A stretch of DNA of 64,000 bases, taken from Sipunculus nudus. Taxonomy: Eukaryota > Annelida > Sipuncula > Golfingiida > Sipunculidae. A model generated the notes under the pieces. That model did not search any database. It was not told where the DNA came from and was given only the letters and a program-made list of their open reading frames with translations. Position 1 is the stretch's first letter. Each line of letters begins with the position of its first letter. Shown here one piece after another: positions 1 through 13,779 of the stretch. The position numbers and the translations under genes were made by a program. The DNA lies in assembly GCA_026874595.1 (NCBI GenBank), contig CM049320.1, forward strand, positions 8,499,464 through 8,563,463, in the 5' to 3' direction.

Positions 1-3000
1 TAGTAGTATCATGGCTAACTCTGTTTAGTTATATCTTGGCTAACTCTGTCAGTAATGTTTTGGCTAACTCTGTCTAGTAATATCTTGGCTAACTCTGTTT
101 AGTTATATCTTTGCTAACTCTGTTTAGTTATATCTTTGCTTACTCGGTCTATTAATATTTTGGCTAACTCTATCTAGTAATATCTTGGCTAACTCTGTTT
201 AGTTATATCTTAGCTAACTCTGTTTAGTTATATCTTTGCTGACTCTGTCTTGTGATATTTTGGCTAACTCTGTCTAGTAATATCTTGGCTAACTCTGTTT
301 AGTCATATGTTGGCTAACTCTGTCTAGTAATGTTTTGGCTAACTCTGTCTAGTAATATCTTGGCTAACTCTGTTTAGTTATATCTTTGCTAACTCGGTCT
401 ATTAAAATTTGGCTAACTCTCTCTAGTAATATCTTGGCTAACTCTGTTTAATTATATCTTTGCTAACTCTGTTGAGTTATATCTTTGCTGACTCTGTCTA
501 GTGATATTTTAGCTAACTCTGTCTAGTAATATCTTGGCTAACTCTGTTTAGTTATATCTTTGCTAACTCTGTCTAGTGATATTTTGGCTAACCCTGTCTC
601 GTAATATCGTGGATAAATTAGTTTAGTTATATCTTTTCTAACTCTGTCTAGTGATATTCCGGCTAACTCTGTCTAGTAATATCTTGGCTAACTCTGTTTA
701 GTTATATCTTTGCTAACTCTGTCTAGTGATATTTTGGCTAACTATGTCTAGAAATATCTTTGCTAACTCTGTTTAGTTATATCTTTTCTAACTCTGTCTA
801 GTGATATTTTGGCTAACTCTGTCTAGTAATATCTTGGCTAACTCTGCTTAGTAATATCTTTGCCAGCTCTGTCCAGTAACATTTTGGCTAACTCTGTCTA
901 GTTATATCTTGGCTAACTCTGTCAAGTAAAATCATGGCTAACTCTGTCAAGTAAAATCTTGGCTAACTCTGTCTAGTAATATCTTGGCTTACTCTGTTTA
1001 GTTATATATTGGGTAACTCTGTCTAGTAATACATTTGCTATTTCCGTCTAGTAATATCTTGGCTAACTCTGTTTAGCTATATCTTAGCTAACTCTGTTTA
1101 ATTATATCTTTGCTGACTCTGTTGAGTTATATCTTTGCTGACTCTGTCTTGTGATATTTTGGCTAACTCTGTCTAGTAATATCTTGGCTAACTCTGTTTA
1201 GTTAAATCTTTGCTAACTCTGTCTAGTAATGTTTTGGCTAACTCTGTCTAGTAATATCTTGGCTAACTCTGTTTAATTATATCTTTGCTAACTCTGTTGA
1301 GTTATATCTTTGCTGACTCTGTCTTGTGATATTTTGGCTAACTCTGTCTAGTAATATCTTGGCTAACTCTGTTTAGTTATATCTTTGCTAACTCGGTCTA
1401 TTAATATTTTGGCTAACTCTATCTAGTAATATCATGGCTAACTCTGTTTAGTTATATCTTGGCTAACTCTGTCAGTAATGTTTTGGCTAACTCTGTCTAG
1501 TAATATCTTGGCTAACTCTGTTTAGTTATATCTTTGCTAACTCTGTTTAGTTATATGTTTGCTTACTCGGTCTATTATTATTTTGGCTAACTCTATCTAG
1601 TAATATCTTGGCTAACTCTGTTTAGTTATATCTTAGCTAACTCTGTTTAGTTATATCTTTGCTGACTCTGTCTTGTGATATTTTGGCTAACTCTGTCTAG
1701 TAATGTCTTGGCTAACTCTGTTTAGTCATATCTTGGCTAACTCTGTCTAGTAATGTTTTGGCTAACTCTGTCTAGTGATATTTTGGCTAACTATGTCTGG
1801 AAATATCTTTGCTAACTCTGTTTAGTTATATCTTTTCTAACTCTGTCTAGTGATATTTTGGCTAACTCTGTCTAGTAATATCTTGGCTAACTCTGTTTAG
1901 TTGTATCTTTGCTAACACTGTCTAGTGATATTTTGGCTATCTCTGTCTTTTAATGTCGTGGCTAACTCTGTTTAGTTATATCTTTTCTAACTCTGTCTAG
2001 TGATATTTTGGCTAACCCTGTCTCGTAATATCGTGGATAAATTAGTTTAGTTATATCTTTTCTAACTCTGTCTAGTGATATTCCGGCTAACTCTGTCTAG
2101 TAATATCTTAGCTAACTCTGTTTAGTTATATCTTTGCTAACTCTGTCTAGTGATATTTTGGCTAACTATGTCTGGAAATATCTTTGCTAACTCTGTTTAG
2201 TTATATCTTTTCTAACTCTGTCTAGTGATATTTTGGCTAACTCTGTCTAGTAATATCTTGGCTAACTCTGTTTAGTTATATCTTTGCTAACACTGTCTAG
2301 TGATATTTTGGCTATCTCTGTCTCTTAATGTCGTGGCTAACTCTGTTTAGTTATATCTTTTCTAACTCTGTCTAGTGATATTTTGGGTTACCCTGTCTCG
2401 TAATATCGTGGATAAATTAGTTTAGTTATATCTTTTCTAACTCTGTCTAGTGATATTCCGGCTAACTCTGTCTAGTAATATCTTGGCTAACTCTGTTTAG
2501 TTATATCTTTGCTAACTCTGTCTAGTGATATTTTGGCTATCTCTGTCTCTTAATGTCGTGGCTAACTCTGTTTAGTTATATCTTTTCTAACTCTGTCTAG
2601 TGATATTTTGGGTTACCCTGTCTCGTAATATCGTGGATAAATTAGTTTAGTTATATCTTTTCTAACTCTGTCTAGTGATATTCCGGCTAACTCTGTCTAG
2701 TAATATCTTGGCTAACTCTGTTTAGTTATATCTTTGCTAACTCTGTCTAGTGATATTTTGGCTAACTATGTCTGGAAATATCTTTGCTAACTCTGTTTAG
2801 TTATATCTTTTCTAACTCTGTCTAGTGATATTTTGGCTAACTCTGTCTAGTAATATCTTGGCTAACTCTGTTTAGTTATATCTTTGCTAACACTGTCTAG
2901 TGATATTTTGGCTATCTCTGTCTCTTAATGTCGTGGCTAACTCTGTTTAGTTATATCTTTTCTAACTCTGTCTAGTGATATTTTGGGTTACCCTGTCTCG

Positions 3001-4063
3001 TAATATCGTGGATAAATTAGTTTAGTTATATCTTTTCTAACTCTGTCTAGTGATATTCCGGCTAACTCTGTCTAGTAATATCTTGGCTAACTCTGTTTAG
3101 TTATATCTTTGCTAACTCTGTCTAGTGATATTTTGGCTATCTCTGTCTCTTAATGTCGTGGCTAACTCTGTTTAGTTATATCTTTTCTAACTCTGTCTAG
3201 TGATATTTTGGGTTACCCTGTCTCGTAATATCGTGGATAAATTAGTTTAGTTATATCTTTTCTAACTCTGTCTAGTGATATTCCGGCTAACTCTGTCTAG
3301 TAATATCTTGGCTAACTCTGTTTAGTTATATCTTTGCTAACTCTGTCTAGTGATATTTTGGCTAACTATGTCTGGAAATATCTTTGCTAACTCTGTTTAG
3401 TTATATCTTTTCTAACTCTGTCTAGTGATATTTTGGCTAACTCTGTCTAGTAATATCTTGGCTAACTCTGTTTAGTTATATCTTTGCTAACACTGTCCAG
3501 TGATATTTTGGCTATCTCTGTCTCTTAATGTCGTGGCTAACTCTGTTTAGTTATACCTTTGCTAACACTGTCTAGTGATATTTTGGCTATCTCTGTCTCT
3601 TAATGTCGTGGCTAACTCTGTTTAGTTATATCTTTTCTAACTCTGTCTAGTGATATTTTGGCTAACCCTGTCTCGTAATATCGTGGATAAATTAGTTTAG
3701 TTATATCTTTTCTAACTCTGTCTAGTGATATTCCGGCTAACTCTGTCTAGTAATATCTTGGCTAACTCTGTTTAGTTATATCTTTGCTAACTCTGTCTAG
3801 TGATATTTTGGCTAACTATGTCTGGAAATATCTTTGCTAACTCTGTTTAGTTATATCTTTTCTAACTCTGTCTAGTGATATTTTGGCTAACTCTGTCTAG
3901 TAATATCTTGGCTAACTCTGTTTAGTTATATCTTTGCTAACACTGTCTAGTGATATTTTGGCTATCTCTGTCTCTTAATGTCGTGGCTAACTCTGTTTAG
4001 TTATATCTTTTCTAACTCTGTCTAGTAATGTTTGGCTAACCCTGTCAGGTAAAATATTGGCTA
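1..4063. repeat. 25-bp minisatellite array
   Basis: Tandem array of a 25-bp unit built on 'ggctaactctgt', then 'ctagtaat' or 'ttagttat', then 'atctt'. It is already in progress at base 1, so its left edge lies outside the window, and it decays at 4020-4063, where the last units drift into an AT-rich flank. Variants include 'ggataaattag', 'ttccggctaac', 'ctatgtctgg', 'ctcttaatgtcg' and some 23-24 bp units. The period is not a multiple of three and the unit contains TAG and TAA, so no reading frame stays open; the array is non-coding. The left half (1-1770) is irregular, and the right half is organised into a higher-order repeat. I do not recognise it as a named satellite family. Confidence 0.97.
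2036..3540. repeat. 600-bp higher-order repeat inside the 25-bp array
   Basis: The marker variant 'gataaattag' occurs at 2036, 2411, 2636, 3011, 3236 and 3686, spaced 375, 225, 375, 225 and 450 bp. Thus 24 monomers form a 600-bp unit made of a 15-monomer and a 9-monomer half. Comparing 2041-2940 with 2641-3540 by eye I find two mismatches in 900 bases (2110/2710 and 2898/3498). Near 3541 the phase breaks because about 75 bp (three monomers) are inserted, after which the pattern resumes. Monomers within the unit differ far more from one another than the 600-bp units do, which indicates recent amplification of a multi-monomer block. Confidence 0.93.
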
Positions 4064-5328
4064 ATAAAAAATTTTAGTTATATATATTTTTTTTAAATTT
4101 GGAATAGGTAAGCCGACGGTTCCACTGGATCTTAGGATGAAACTACTTTGATCTTAGTGCAACCGAACGTTGAAAATCAAACTCAGGCGTTTCATTCCCG
4201 AAAACAGAACATAGAGCTGACTCCAGTGGCCATTGGGTACTCAGAACAGGGAGGTAGAGAGTATGAATCCCAACCAATAAGCGATGAAATGTACATGGAA
4301 GGCCCAAAACTAGGGTGTGCGCTGTTCAGTCTGTGCTCAATGGTCTATTTTATGGTACACGCAGCTGAACACGTCCATGATACACATGAGGAAAAACGGG
4401 TGCTAACAGCACATGTTGTGAATGTAAATATATATTTTGGGCAACTAAAATCAATCAAATCGAAAGTACGGAACGCAAAATTGAAGAATGTCAATTAAGT
4501 CACAACATCAGTGGAAATCCATAACCCAAGCGCCGAGCGAGGCGTTCCTATGTAACCGCGCAAAAGGCGATTGAAACAGTTTATTTTTCACGTGACCTCT
4601 GCCGACACAGACTAGGAAGTGCGTCATACCATTGTGACGTACTGCTGTCAAATGTACATTTCATGCATCACGTCCCATGAAATCAACACATTTTTCCGTA
4701 TTCGATTTGGAAGCATTTCTTGATTTGCAGCGACCTCAACTAACACGTTAAATAGTTATAGATTGTTACATATTTTAACGTCGTTTTAAGCGAGAATAAA
4801 CCAAACCCATGCATGAAAGGGTTCTTCGCCCACCACAAACTCTGAGTGCAATTTTCCAATTATTTTATTTTCCTCTTCTATATTTTGTCAGTATACGTGG
4901 GAGGGCAACATGAAACGTTTGATCATATGATCAAGTTAAGTTCCCATGTGACCATGACTTCAATGGACTAATATTTTTTTTTTTTCAAAAAATGTTTTCC
5001 CACACATTTCCGTATAAAATAACTTTAAAGGATATGCATTTCACTGATAAATTTCATTTTAAAGAGAACTTTCTAGTTAAAAATACAGGAGTGCCCAGGA
5101 CGTTGAAAGGCGTGTATTAAAGCTTATCATTTAAAACTTTAGCTTTCCGAATTAAGTGATCAATGATATACACCAGAAATATGCATTAATATTATTGTGT
5201 TAATTTCAGATAAATGTATCCTGTTTATTTTTTTATTCGTTGTTTATTCATCTCTGGCAATCTTAAAATTACCAGGCCTTTTTTAAAGTAATTTATATTT
5301 ATTCCATGTGATGAGCATGTGTAATTCA
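4064..5328. other. Unassigned single-copy-looking DNA
   Basis: AT-rich sequence right of the minisatellite. An open frame at 4148-4498 (116 codons) begins at TTG, not ATG, and resembles no family I know, so I do not call it a gene. 4500-4700 is somewhat richer in CG. No repeat with a partner elsewhere in the window was seen. Confidence 0.5.
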
Positions 5329-5400
5329 AAAAGAATGGCATAGTGGTTAGAAAATGGCACGTAACCATGGGTTGCCAACCCGTGTCATGTAATATGTAAT
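5329..5400 (+). other. tRNA-like relic (possible SINE head)
   Basis: 5336-5346 reads 'tggcatagtgg', an exact fit to the RNA polymerase III A-box consensus (TRGCNNAGYGG), followed by 'ttag' as in a D-arm. Just downstream, 'atgg cacgtaa ccat' forms an anticodon-like stem and 7-nt loop (CGT in the anticodon position). The next piece, 'gggttgccaaccc', has a stem but only a 3-nt loop and does not match the B-box. The positions expected for the two acceptor arms do not pair. This is therefore not a working tRNA gene; a decayed tRNA-derived SINE head is the best reading, but chance is possible. Confidence 0.25.
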
Positions 5401-7696
5401 GCCCTCGACAGCTACTTTTGGTATCCCAGATTCAATTATCTGTGACCGAACACTAAACCAACTGTTATTGCAAATATTAGGAGTTACCCGAATTCAAATC
5501 CTATGTCCTTTATAAGAGGGAAGAGTAAAATATTTTTATTCAATTATACCAATTTGAATTTTGGGCTCAGAAAGTGTGTCTCGACTGTCAAATCAAACAC
5601 TGCAGTTAAGTTTATGCACGGTCTGTTCTATATAACAGGCAGGGGGCGAGCGAAATTATTTTCTTAATGTACTCCATTGTTATATGTAAAATATACAGCC
5701 TTCTAGGAAAAGCAAACATGTGACAGCACGCAGTCTGCATACCTTATGTAATTATATTAAGTTACGATGTCAGCTATAGACTTTTTTTATCTTAATAAAC
5801 TCCGTATGAAAACATGTAGGTTTTCCATTTAGTTATTGGATTTTATTGAAGAACCCTGGATGTAACAAACAAATGCAATTACAGGTTGACAAAAAATAGT
5901 CTGCTGTCAATATACCTTGCATTAAATTTCCATTGTGACACAAACTTGTTTATCTAACCTTTGATACCAAAGTAGATAGCTCTCAGGGAAGCCCCTTTAT
6001 ATACACCCTGTCAGTTAATTGGCACTCCTTGAAGGTCATGCTTTTTGTGACAGGTGAGCACGCCACCATATCAGCTTTTAACATTTGACAGGCTTAACAT
6101 TTCACGTATATTCAAAACTGCATTCGGGGTATCCAGCTAACTAAATTTATAACAATAACTTGCTTTGTGTGGATAACACGACGTTTTATATGATGTAGTT
6201 CTTTGATTTGCGGCGCAAGTATTTTTTAACAGCTTATTTACAACAAGTTTTAATCCCCCCCCCCCCAAATAAAAGGACAGTTTCAACAACATGATCTTTT
6301 TGTCCGTTTCTTCAAAAATTTTACATAATAAATGTATTAAGCTAAAAAAAATTATGAAAAGTGTTTAATTACCGTAGTGTGATAATGTGAAAAATATTCC
6401 AAGAAAGGCATTCTTTTCGGTTAATACCTCTTCATTCACAAAAAAATAACGAAATTCCAAGGGTAACATTTTAACGGCCTCTGATAACCTTCAACTGTTC
6501 ATAAAAGGCAAAAACCAATCTGTAAACGTCGGACAGAATCGTTGGGAAGCTTAACAAGTGTGCCAGGAATTTCAGACTTAATACCGCAACATCGCCTGCA
6601 GAAATAGGGAAATAAAACGGGTGCTTTTTTTTCGATATTACGCATGATTTTTTTTTTCTTTTTTTTTTCATATTTGTGTTGCTGTGACACATTTTGACTT
6701 CCTGGTTGTTCCTATACTCTGACATATAAGGCTGATTACGACATGCAGGTCTTTATATTAAGAGGCAATATAATAATAATTAGCTCTTCATCGCTATTCC
6801 AAGTGATACGTCTGTCCAAAATAACCGAAATGTATAATTCAACAGCCTGCACGCTGATAGGAGTAAAAATATGTCCTATTTCAATTTACTTCCCAGATGG
6901 AAAACTATAAGGTTCGTAGTGACGGGTAGGTTCACATGAATTAATAAACTGAGACGGTGAATTGGACAATGCCTGCACGGAAATCAGCCAAAGGGTATGT
7001 TTTAAATAATCTGACAGATTTAAATCGTGCTGGAAAAAAAACAGATATTTTAGAAGTTTTATATTGGCCAGGCACGAACAAAATTTAAATTGGTCCAAGA
7101 AATAAACCAGTGTTATATGGTATACATTATAGAACCTGAGACATGGATGCACATGTATAAACAATATCTAAATCAGTTAATGGAAACTTGATTACCCCTG
7201 GCGGTAAATTGAAGACCCTTATTTTGTACTATTCCTAAAGTTCCCTGGCCGAGAACACACGACTCATAAGGCATATTTCGACTAGTAGGCCTGAGTCGTG
7301 ACACAATTCATAGGGAGAAACTCACTCCAACGGATATCTGTCCTATTGCATCATCATGGTAAACAGCCGGGAATCTGAACATAAGGCTACGAGTGATGAA
7401 TTAACACAAAATAATATACATTTATATTTTTTTATATATATTTAAACTTATCTCTAAGTTAGCATGTCATATCCTGCATTGTGTATATGTTGGCTATGCT
7501 CCAACAACCCGTGCGAGACATTTGCTTCTTTTTTTGGATTAATCAGCCAAGAACAACAATATTTGAACAAAATATTATTTGAACATGGTACACATGAATT
7601 CCAAATGCCTTAATGATTAAGGGTACTTTTTGTCATGAGTTAACCTTAATCCCTATGCAAAAGACAGTGCCACCAACTTGCCATGGAGGTATCACT
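5401..7696. other. Unassigned AT-rich DNA
   Basis: No recognisable gene. It contains a 12-base C tract (6255-6266), several A and T homopolymers (6645-6670) and short open frames on both strands rich in Lys and Phe, as AT-rich random sequence gives. Confidence 0.5.
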
Positions 7697-7904
7697 CAGG
7701 GGCGGATCTAGGATTTAGGAAAAGGAGATGTTCCACCCAGAGGACAAATAAAAAAAACTAAAAAAAAGTCCCCAGGTTGTTAAAAAGAGGGTTCCAGGCT
7801 GCAACAATTGATCTGAAACCCTTAAAAAAGGTTGCGGTGGCTGAAAAAGGGGGGAGGGTCCGGACCCCCTCGATCCCCCCCCCCCCCCCCGGATCCGCTT
7901 CTGG
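7697..7904. mobile_element. Small non-autonomous element with 'cagGGGCGGATC' ends
   Basis: About 208 bp. The left end reads 'caggggcggatctagga' and the right end reads 'ggatccgcttctgg', whose reverse complement 'ccagaagcggatcc' gives an imperfect terminal inverted repeat. The interior is G-rich on the left, with 'gggtccggaccccctcgatc' and a 16-base C tract (7875-7890) on the right, so the two halves can partly fold together. Elements with 'ggggcggatccagga' ends are common short repeats in many invertebrate genomes; assignment to a transposase superfamily is not possible from this copy alone. It has no coding capacity. Confidence 0.65.
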
Positions 7905-10900
7905 CTTTGACTTTTTTTAATTTCGAAGCGAGATAACAGCTTTTTTTTTATTTCAATTTAATTCCTTAATATTTATGCAAATCAGATTTACGATCTTGAA
8001 TGGTTTGCTTTACACGGGACTTCGTGTACCTGACGTGTCAGAAAACCGGTACACTTAGGAGAATGACAATAAAAGGAACTGTGGTCTGTGGTATCGCAGT
8101 GGCAGATCCACGGTGGGAAGTAGTCGATGAGCCCACAGCTAAGTCTAGTGCGATGGCGGGCTATTTAACCCTTTAATGTATCACACTCTTTTCCGTAGTA
8201 CCTTAAGATGAGGCGGATTACAAGCATTCATTTACTTTCCACAAATTAATTTATTTTTTTGCTGCTGACCCACTAGTGTTCCTATTACACATGAAAAAAA
8301 AACCGAAGCACATAACCACTGAACACATTATCATCAGTAACATACTTCCGATTTATGAGAGCCCTGTCAGTGTATGTGTTATACATCAATACAGACACCC
8401 TACAATGGAATTATAGTAGTTAAATTGACAATAAATAAACGTCGGATGTTTCAAGATAATCCATACAACAAAAGTTCATAGACAATAATATCCGTAAAAC
8501 TGTCTGACAAATTAGTTTTTGTATGAGATTTAAAAGGTGGCAGACTTTACTGAATGTGATTGCAGGAACTGCAGTAGCTCATTTCAAATTTTGGGAAAAA
8601 CTCGCATGTAATTTGTTGATGATCTTGTGAATGAAACAACAGTACTGAGCGATCTCGGTGGGAATAGCGAAGCTCCTAATTTTGGTGATGGGGTTGAATG
8701 CGCTCCTGTAGAGAGTATATTCTATAAAACTATAAAGATATTCTATAAAACTTTAAAACCATTACCAATTAATTAATGTGTAACTTGTATAGAATAGTAA
8801 ACATTTTCTTGAAAGCATGAAGCCACTATCGAGATATTCATGGCAGGCTTTCTTTTGACAACATTTTATTTCATGGGAACGCCAGTAAGCTTGCGTTTAA
8901 ATACATCTTACATGCTAAGTTTGTATCTATATTTGGCTGTAAACAGCCGGCGAACCAAGTGTTATAATCGATATGGAGAGGGGGATGGGGGGGGGGCATA
9001 CAAAACTGCATTCAAAATTCACACAGAATAAACAGATATAGAGTGAGGCAAAGAGATACAGAGAGTGCATTAGAGAGACAGACAGAATGAGAGAGGAGGG
9101 GAGGGTTTATTCATGCTTTATCATATCAGTGGACCTCGAGTGTTGCAGAAATATGTCTGGTATAAGGTATTTAAATTTTACATTTTTCTGTGTTGTTTGT
9201 TTAATATCCCAATATTGTTTTGGTGTCTCTGCAGACATATCACGTGACTTCATAAAATACACCAGAAAAGGAACCCGGCAGACGTAACGTTTTTTTTTTT
9301 TGTTTGTTTGCACGATGCAATATCAGCTTTAAAAGCACCCAGAGTATTAAGGATCTCCTTAGGTCGTTAACACGGGTTTTGTTTACACATAAATCAAACA
9401 GTATTTAGCTCTTTTCCGGGCTCACATTTGACTATTTATAAACGGCAGCTATTGTACTTACGAGCACTTAGGGAAGGCGTTTGTGAACTGATAACCCAGT
9501 AGGATTATAAATATGCTTGTCCGATATAGATAGGACCCAGGCCTAGCATAGAGCTCCCATGTAAAATCCTATGAGGCCAGTGACTGCAGCCCTTTTTACT
9601 GTTATCCCATTAAAGTACATTATTCAGAAAAAAAATAAAATGCTGTTATTTTTAATGATAGATTGTGAGAAGATTTCACTTGATAAATTATACACAAGAA
9701 TTTTAGTTGTCTATCCTCTCGTCGTGTTTGAAGGTCATTTTATCTACTTTATTACACAGTCAGGGTGCTGCAGCATCGTTAAATATATATTTACGGTAGC
9801 GCTCTTGAGATATTTACTGCCTGTCATGTTTTCAGTCATTTACAATACATTTTTAAGTCAAATATTGCGTGTTTATCAAATTTAATTATATCTTCCTTAG
9901 AAAGATAGTAGTGTGGCCGGACCTATCGATCACACTAGGTTTTCAGAACAGGCGATACTTACACCAAGGCTTGGTTCTAAAAAGTGACAATAATCTTTGG
10001 AGAATACCTTGCTAGTGGATCAAAAGTAAGTTAAAGAAAATGTCTTATGACAACGCCAAAAAAAGATGAAAAGATTCATTACTCCAATAATTTAAACCAT
10101 AGCAATTCATCTATATTAGAAAATCATAATACGTCTTAACATGGTGCTGCATGCAAAATATTTGTTGTACATTGTTTTAAATTGAAAGGCATCTTTCCAA
10201 ATACAGATAAATTGGTTTATCATTTTATCTGACTTTAAATTGCGTGTTCGGTCGAAAGTAAAAGACATATAACAATTGCGTATTGAAATTTCCGTGCTGC
10301 CGGAAAGTAAATCTCCGAATATGTTGCTGTATATTTAATAATTTCTGGCCCCTCAGCAAAAAAGGAAAGACACGCTAGTAATTCAGTCAATACAGAAAGG
10401 TACTGAATAAGGATTTGATTCACTGGTCACTCTAAAAAGCAAAAATAAAATAATTCAAACGAGTAGTAGATCTTAAGCGCACAGAATAGTTGTTGTGACC
10501 AATTTACAATATAGAGCCTGAACACACCAAACAAGTACTGTGTTACACACTATTTTTTTGTAAAATGCCAGGATTAGATATTTTGAAATTTTCAGCCTTT
10601 TCCGGAGTGGCTATACCCATGCGATAAAAAAAAATACTTGTGACGGCACAAACAACTACACATAAAGATGTGAAACTCAAAAAACGCTTGTTGAATCGGA
10701 ACCTTATATAAATGATCCACACTAGTACATTACATTCCACGCCTGGACCAGACGATCGCTGAAGCCGTTTTATCTTTCATATTTAAAGGATTTGTTGGAC
10801 CATTTGTTATTCAATGACTTGGGATAGATCCGGGACCCAAGGGTCCGCTGATACCGGGCCGAATTCTCCTGATATTGTCAAGGTAGGAATTGATCAAGGG

Positions 10901-13779
10901 TGATACATGGGCTTCTCAGACAGTTTAATATACGAGACCATCGCCCCGATCTCAAGTAAAAATCTTATTAACGCTGGTAATGCACCGACTTCAACGTTCC
11001 CAGGGCCAGCAGACTTTTTTTATCCGACCCTAATTCCCATGTGATTAATCACTACTAACAGAAATAAATATTTTCTACTTTACTTAAGTTTTTTTTCCTG
11101 AGAGAGGCAACGACCTTCGTGTTATGTCTGACCTAGAGGTTAATATATGAACTCCTTGGGTGTACAATTTTGGTACATTTTCGTCTGCCTGAAGCCAAGG
11201 TATCATCCTGGGCCGGCCAGCTCTGGTTTAAAAGAGGATATGTTAGGCTGGCGAGGTGATATGATGCAAACGTATATAGGAAAGTAAAGAGGAAAAATAT
11301 TAATGTTAAGCAAGATGAATATCTTTTCGATTCAGTGTAACTATAAGCATCTAACTAAAACCCCTATCATTTAATACCAGTACAATAGTCCTCTTAAATT
11401 ATTATCAGACCCATAAACATTTTGAAACAACTGGAGTGTTACTTATAATTACACATGTACTGATGAAAAACTATGATAATAAACATTACTTTGATAATTT
11501 TGAAAACACGCCATTTTAGCTCCCAGCAAGAACAGCCTACTTTTAACTGGGTTTATCTTTAACGCCATGACAACACCTCTAAATATTTTTTTATACGATG
11601 TTTCTTTCTTACCTAATTTTAAACCTTATTTTCTTGTATTTGAACAAAGTAAGAATGAAGGGTCGGACAGATATATCGTTAAATAAAAATAATTTTTTTT
11701 TCGATGCTACCTCATGGTTGTGAAAGGCCAAGGCGATAACAAACAGATGCCAAGTATATAATGTTACGGTAAGTATGATTTCAATATAGTCTTTAAGGTT
11801 CTCGGTACATTATAACCTTTACTGTGGGTGCTTCTACTAGAGTTCAAAGGAAACCTGTGAAGATTGCGTTGATATACATGATATCAAAATCTCTCTACAG
11901 CTCGTAAATGACTATAAACATGAATAGTTTCGAACATATACATGTTGCTGGTTAACAAAACATGAAGTGTCCGCAAAACTATGTTTATAAAGTTTGTGGA
12001 ATTCCATTCTTGTGTGACACATCAAAAGAAAGCCACATGCATGACGCAGCTATATGATGTATTATTTACTAGGCGAGCAAATAGGGATCTGTAAAATATG
12101 TACATATTAAGTCTTTCAATAATAGTCTTAACATCGTGAAAGGGAGCCTTTGTAAATGGAATAAATTGTTAAATGTTGGAGAGATAGGGAAACAATTATC
12201 AGATATGATAGTGTTTACTACAATACATGGTAGGATTTTATATTTTGTCAGCAAGCACTATATTTTATTCAAAGAACCCGGGGACGTGTCTTTATTTCTT
12301 TATAAACTAATTGGTCATCTTGTCTATAAATAGCGAGCCCTGTCTTGAAATATTTAATCCTAGTGTGTGTGTAGGGGCCAAGGTATTTGTCCTTTGTTCT
12401 TCTTAAGGCTAAGTTTTTTGTAATCCGATGACATAAGCTCAGTTTTACCACATGACCTGAAGGTGAACGAGGACGAACATTTTATAGGAAAGCTATATCA
12501 CTGTCTTTTCTTTATTAAAGAATATGGATGAATAAGACTATATAATAATTATTATCGACTATGTTCTATCACTGGTCATATACACTTTATATTGGACACG
12601 TCCGTCAAGCATAACAATCATTTTTCAGATTCACCCAAACTGAAAGTATTTGACTTTGTTCCTGAGTGAATCCATAATCACCGACTTGTAAATCCACGGT
12701 AATTGTAAATGTTTAAATGATCTAAATGTTTGTACCCTCCGATCTAAACATCAGTATAAATGGCAAAGCATTACATCATGCTTAGAGCACTTATTTACTT
12801 AGCATAGTTATTGACTCTAACCTGACTTTGAGAAAACATATTCAGTTTCATTGCGAAAAATTAAAATTAATAAAAGGACTAATGTTCCCTCTAAGTAAAT
12901 TATTTCCAAACACTAGTTAAAATACCATATAGTTTGCGCTTTTTCAAAGTCCCATTGATTACTACACATCTGTATGGGAGGTAATTTGTTTTAAATCCCA
13001 TTCATACATGATTCCAAAAACGTCAGAACAAAGCCGCACATTGTAATAAAAATCTTTGAAAACAATGCATCACCTGCGTCATTAATTTAACATCTAGGAA
13101 TAATGATTTGAACAAAATCGATTTTTATTTGTCCACAAATGTTTGACTGATATTTAAAAACGGCTCGAAATCCATACTAAATACGTTCTTCTTCCATGTG
13201 TTATTACTCATGGTCAGGCGTGTTCGTTTGAAGTTAAGTCTCATTTAAACTTGTTCTTATCTATGGAATCAGTTGCCTTTTAAAGTGTGCCATAGATAGC
13301 GAACATTTTCAGTATTTATATAGAGGTTTGATGCGATAGCACAATCTTATAATTATTCATGAATATTTACCATAAAGTTACCATTCTATTAATTACATGA
13401 GATTTAGAAATGTACTTTAAATTTATTTTCAATTAACTTCTTAGATGTCACGATCATGTCTCTAGCAGCATGACATTTTATTCTTTTATACTGCCATCTG
13501 TATATACGTACTGGATATAACTTTGAGTCAAATCTCTATACTGTATCTATTATCATATATTAATTACATGTGTAACCAACTGAACCTTGTACCCTATTGA
13601 AAAACAGCAAATCAGCTGAATAAGCTATACTGGTAACACATAATTGAAAACAAGCAAATTCGTGTAATTTAAGTCCTCCGCTTCTGCCTCTTGTTGTCTT
13701 TCATGCATACCTAATCAATATGTTGCAGTTTTTATGTTTGCCTAAAGATGTCTGCACATGTCGTAGTGGCTGTGTTTAG
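7905..13779. other. Nearly 6 kb without an identifiable gene or repeat
   Basis: Unique-looking AT-rich DNA. It contains a G-rich run at 8978-8998 and scattered short open frames (for example 9571-9885, 104 codons, hydrophobic, no family recognised, and 12069-12451 on both strands). No frame shows a conserved motif, and no exon-like series with consistent splice signals could be picked out by eye. It could be intergenic or a long intron. Confidence 0.5.

Noticed and set aside
1-4063. CRISPR-like array
   Set aside because: There are no distinct repeat and spacer segments: the 25-bp units are contiguous and the context is eukaryotic.
4148-4498. 116-codon open frame as a gene
   Set aside because: It begins with TTG instead of ATG, resembles no known family, has no neighbouring exon, and frames of this length are expected by chance in 64 kb.
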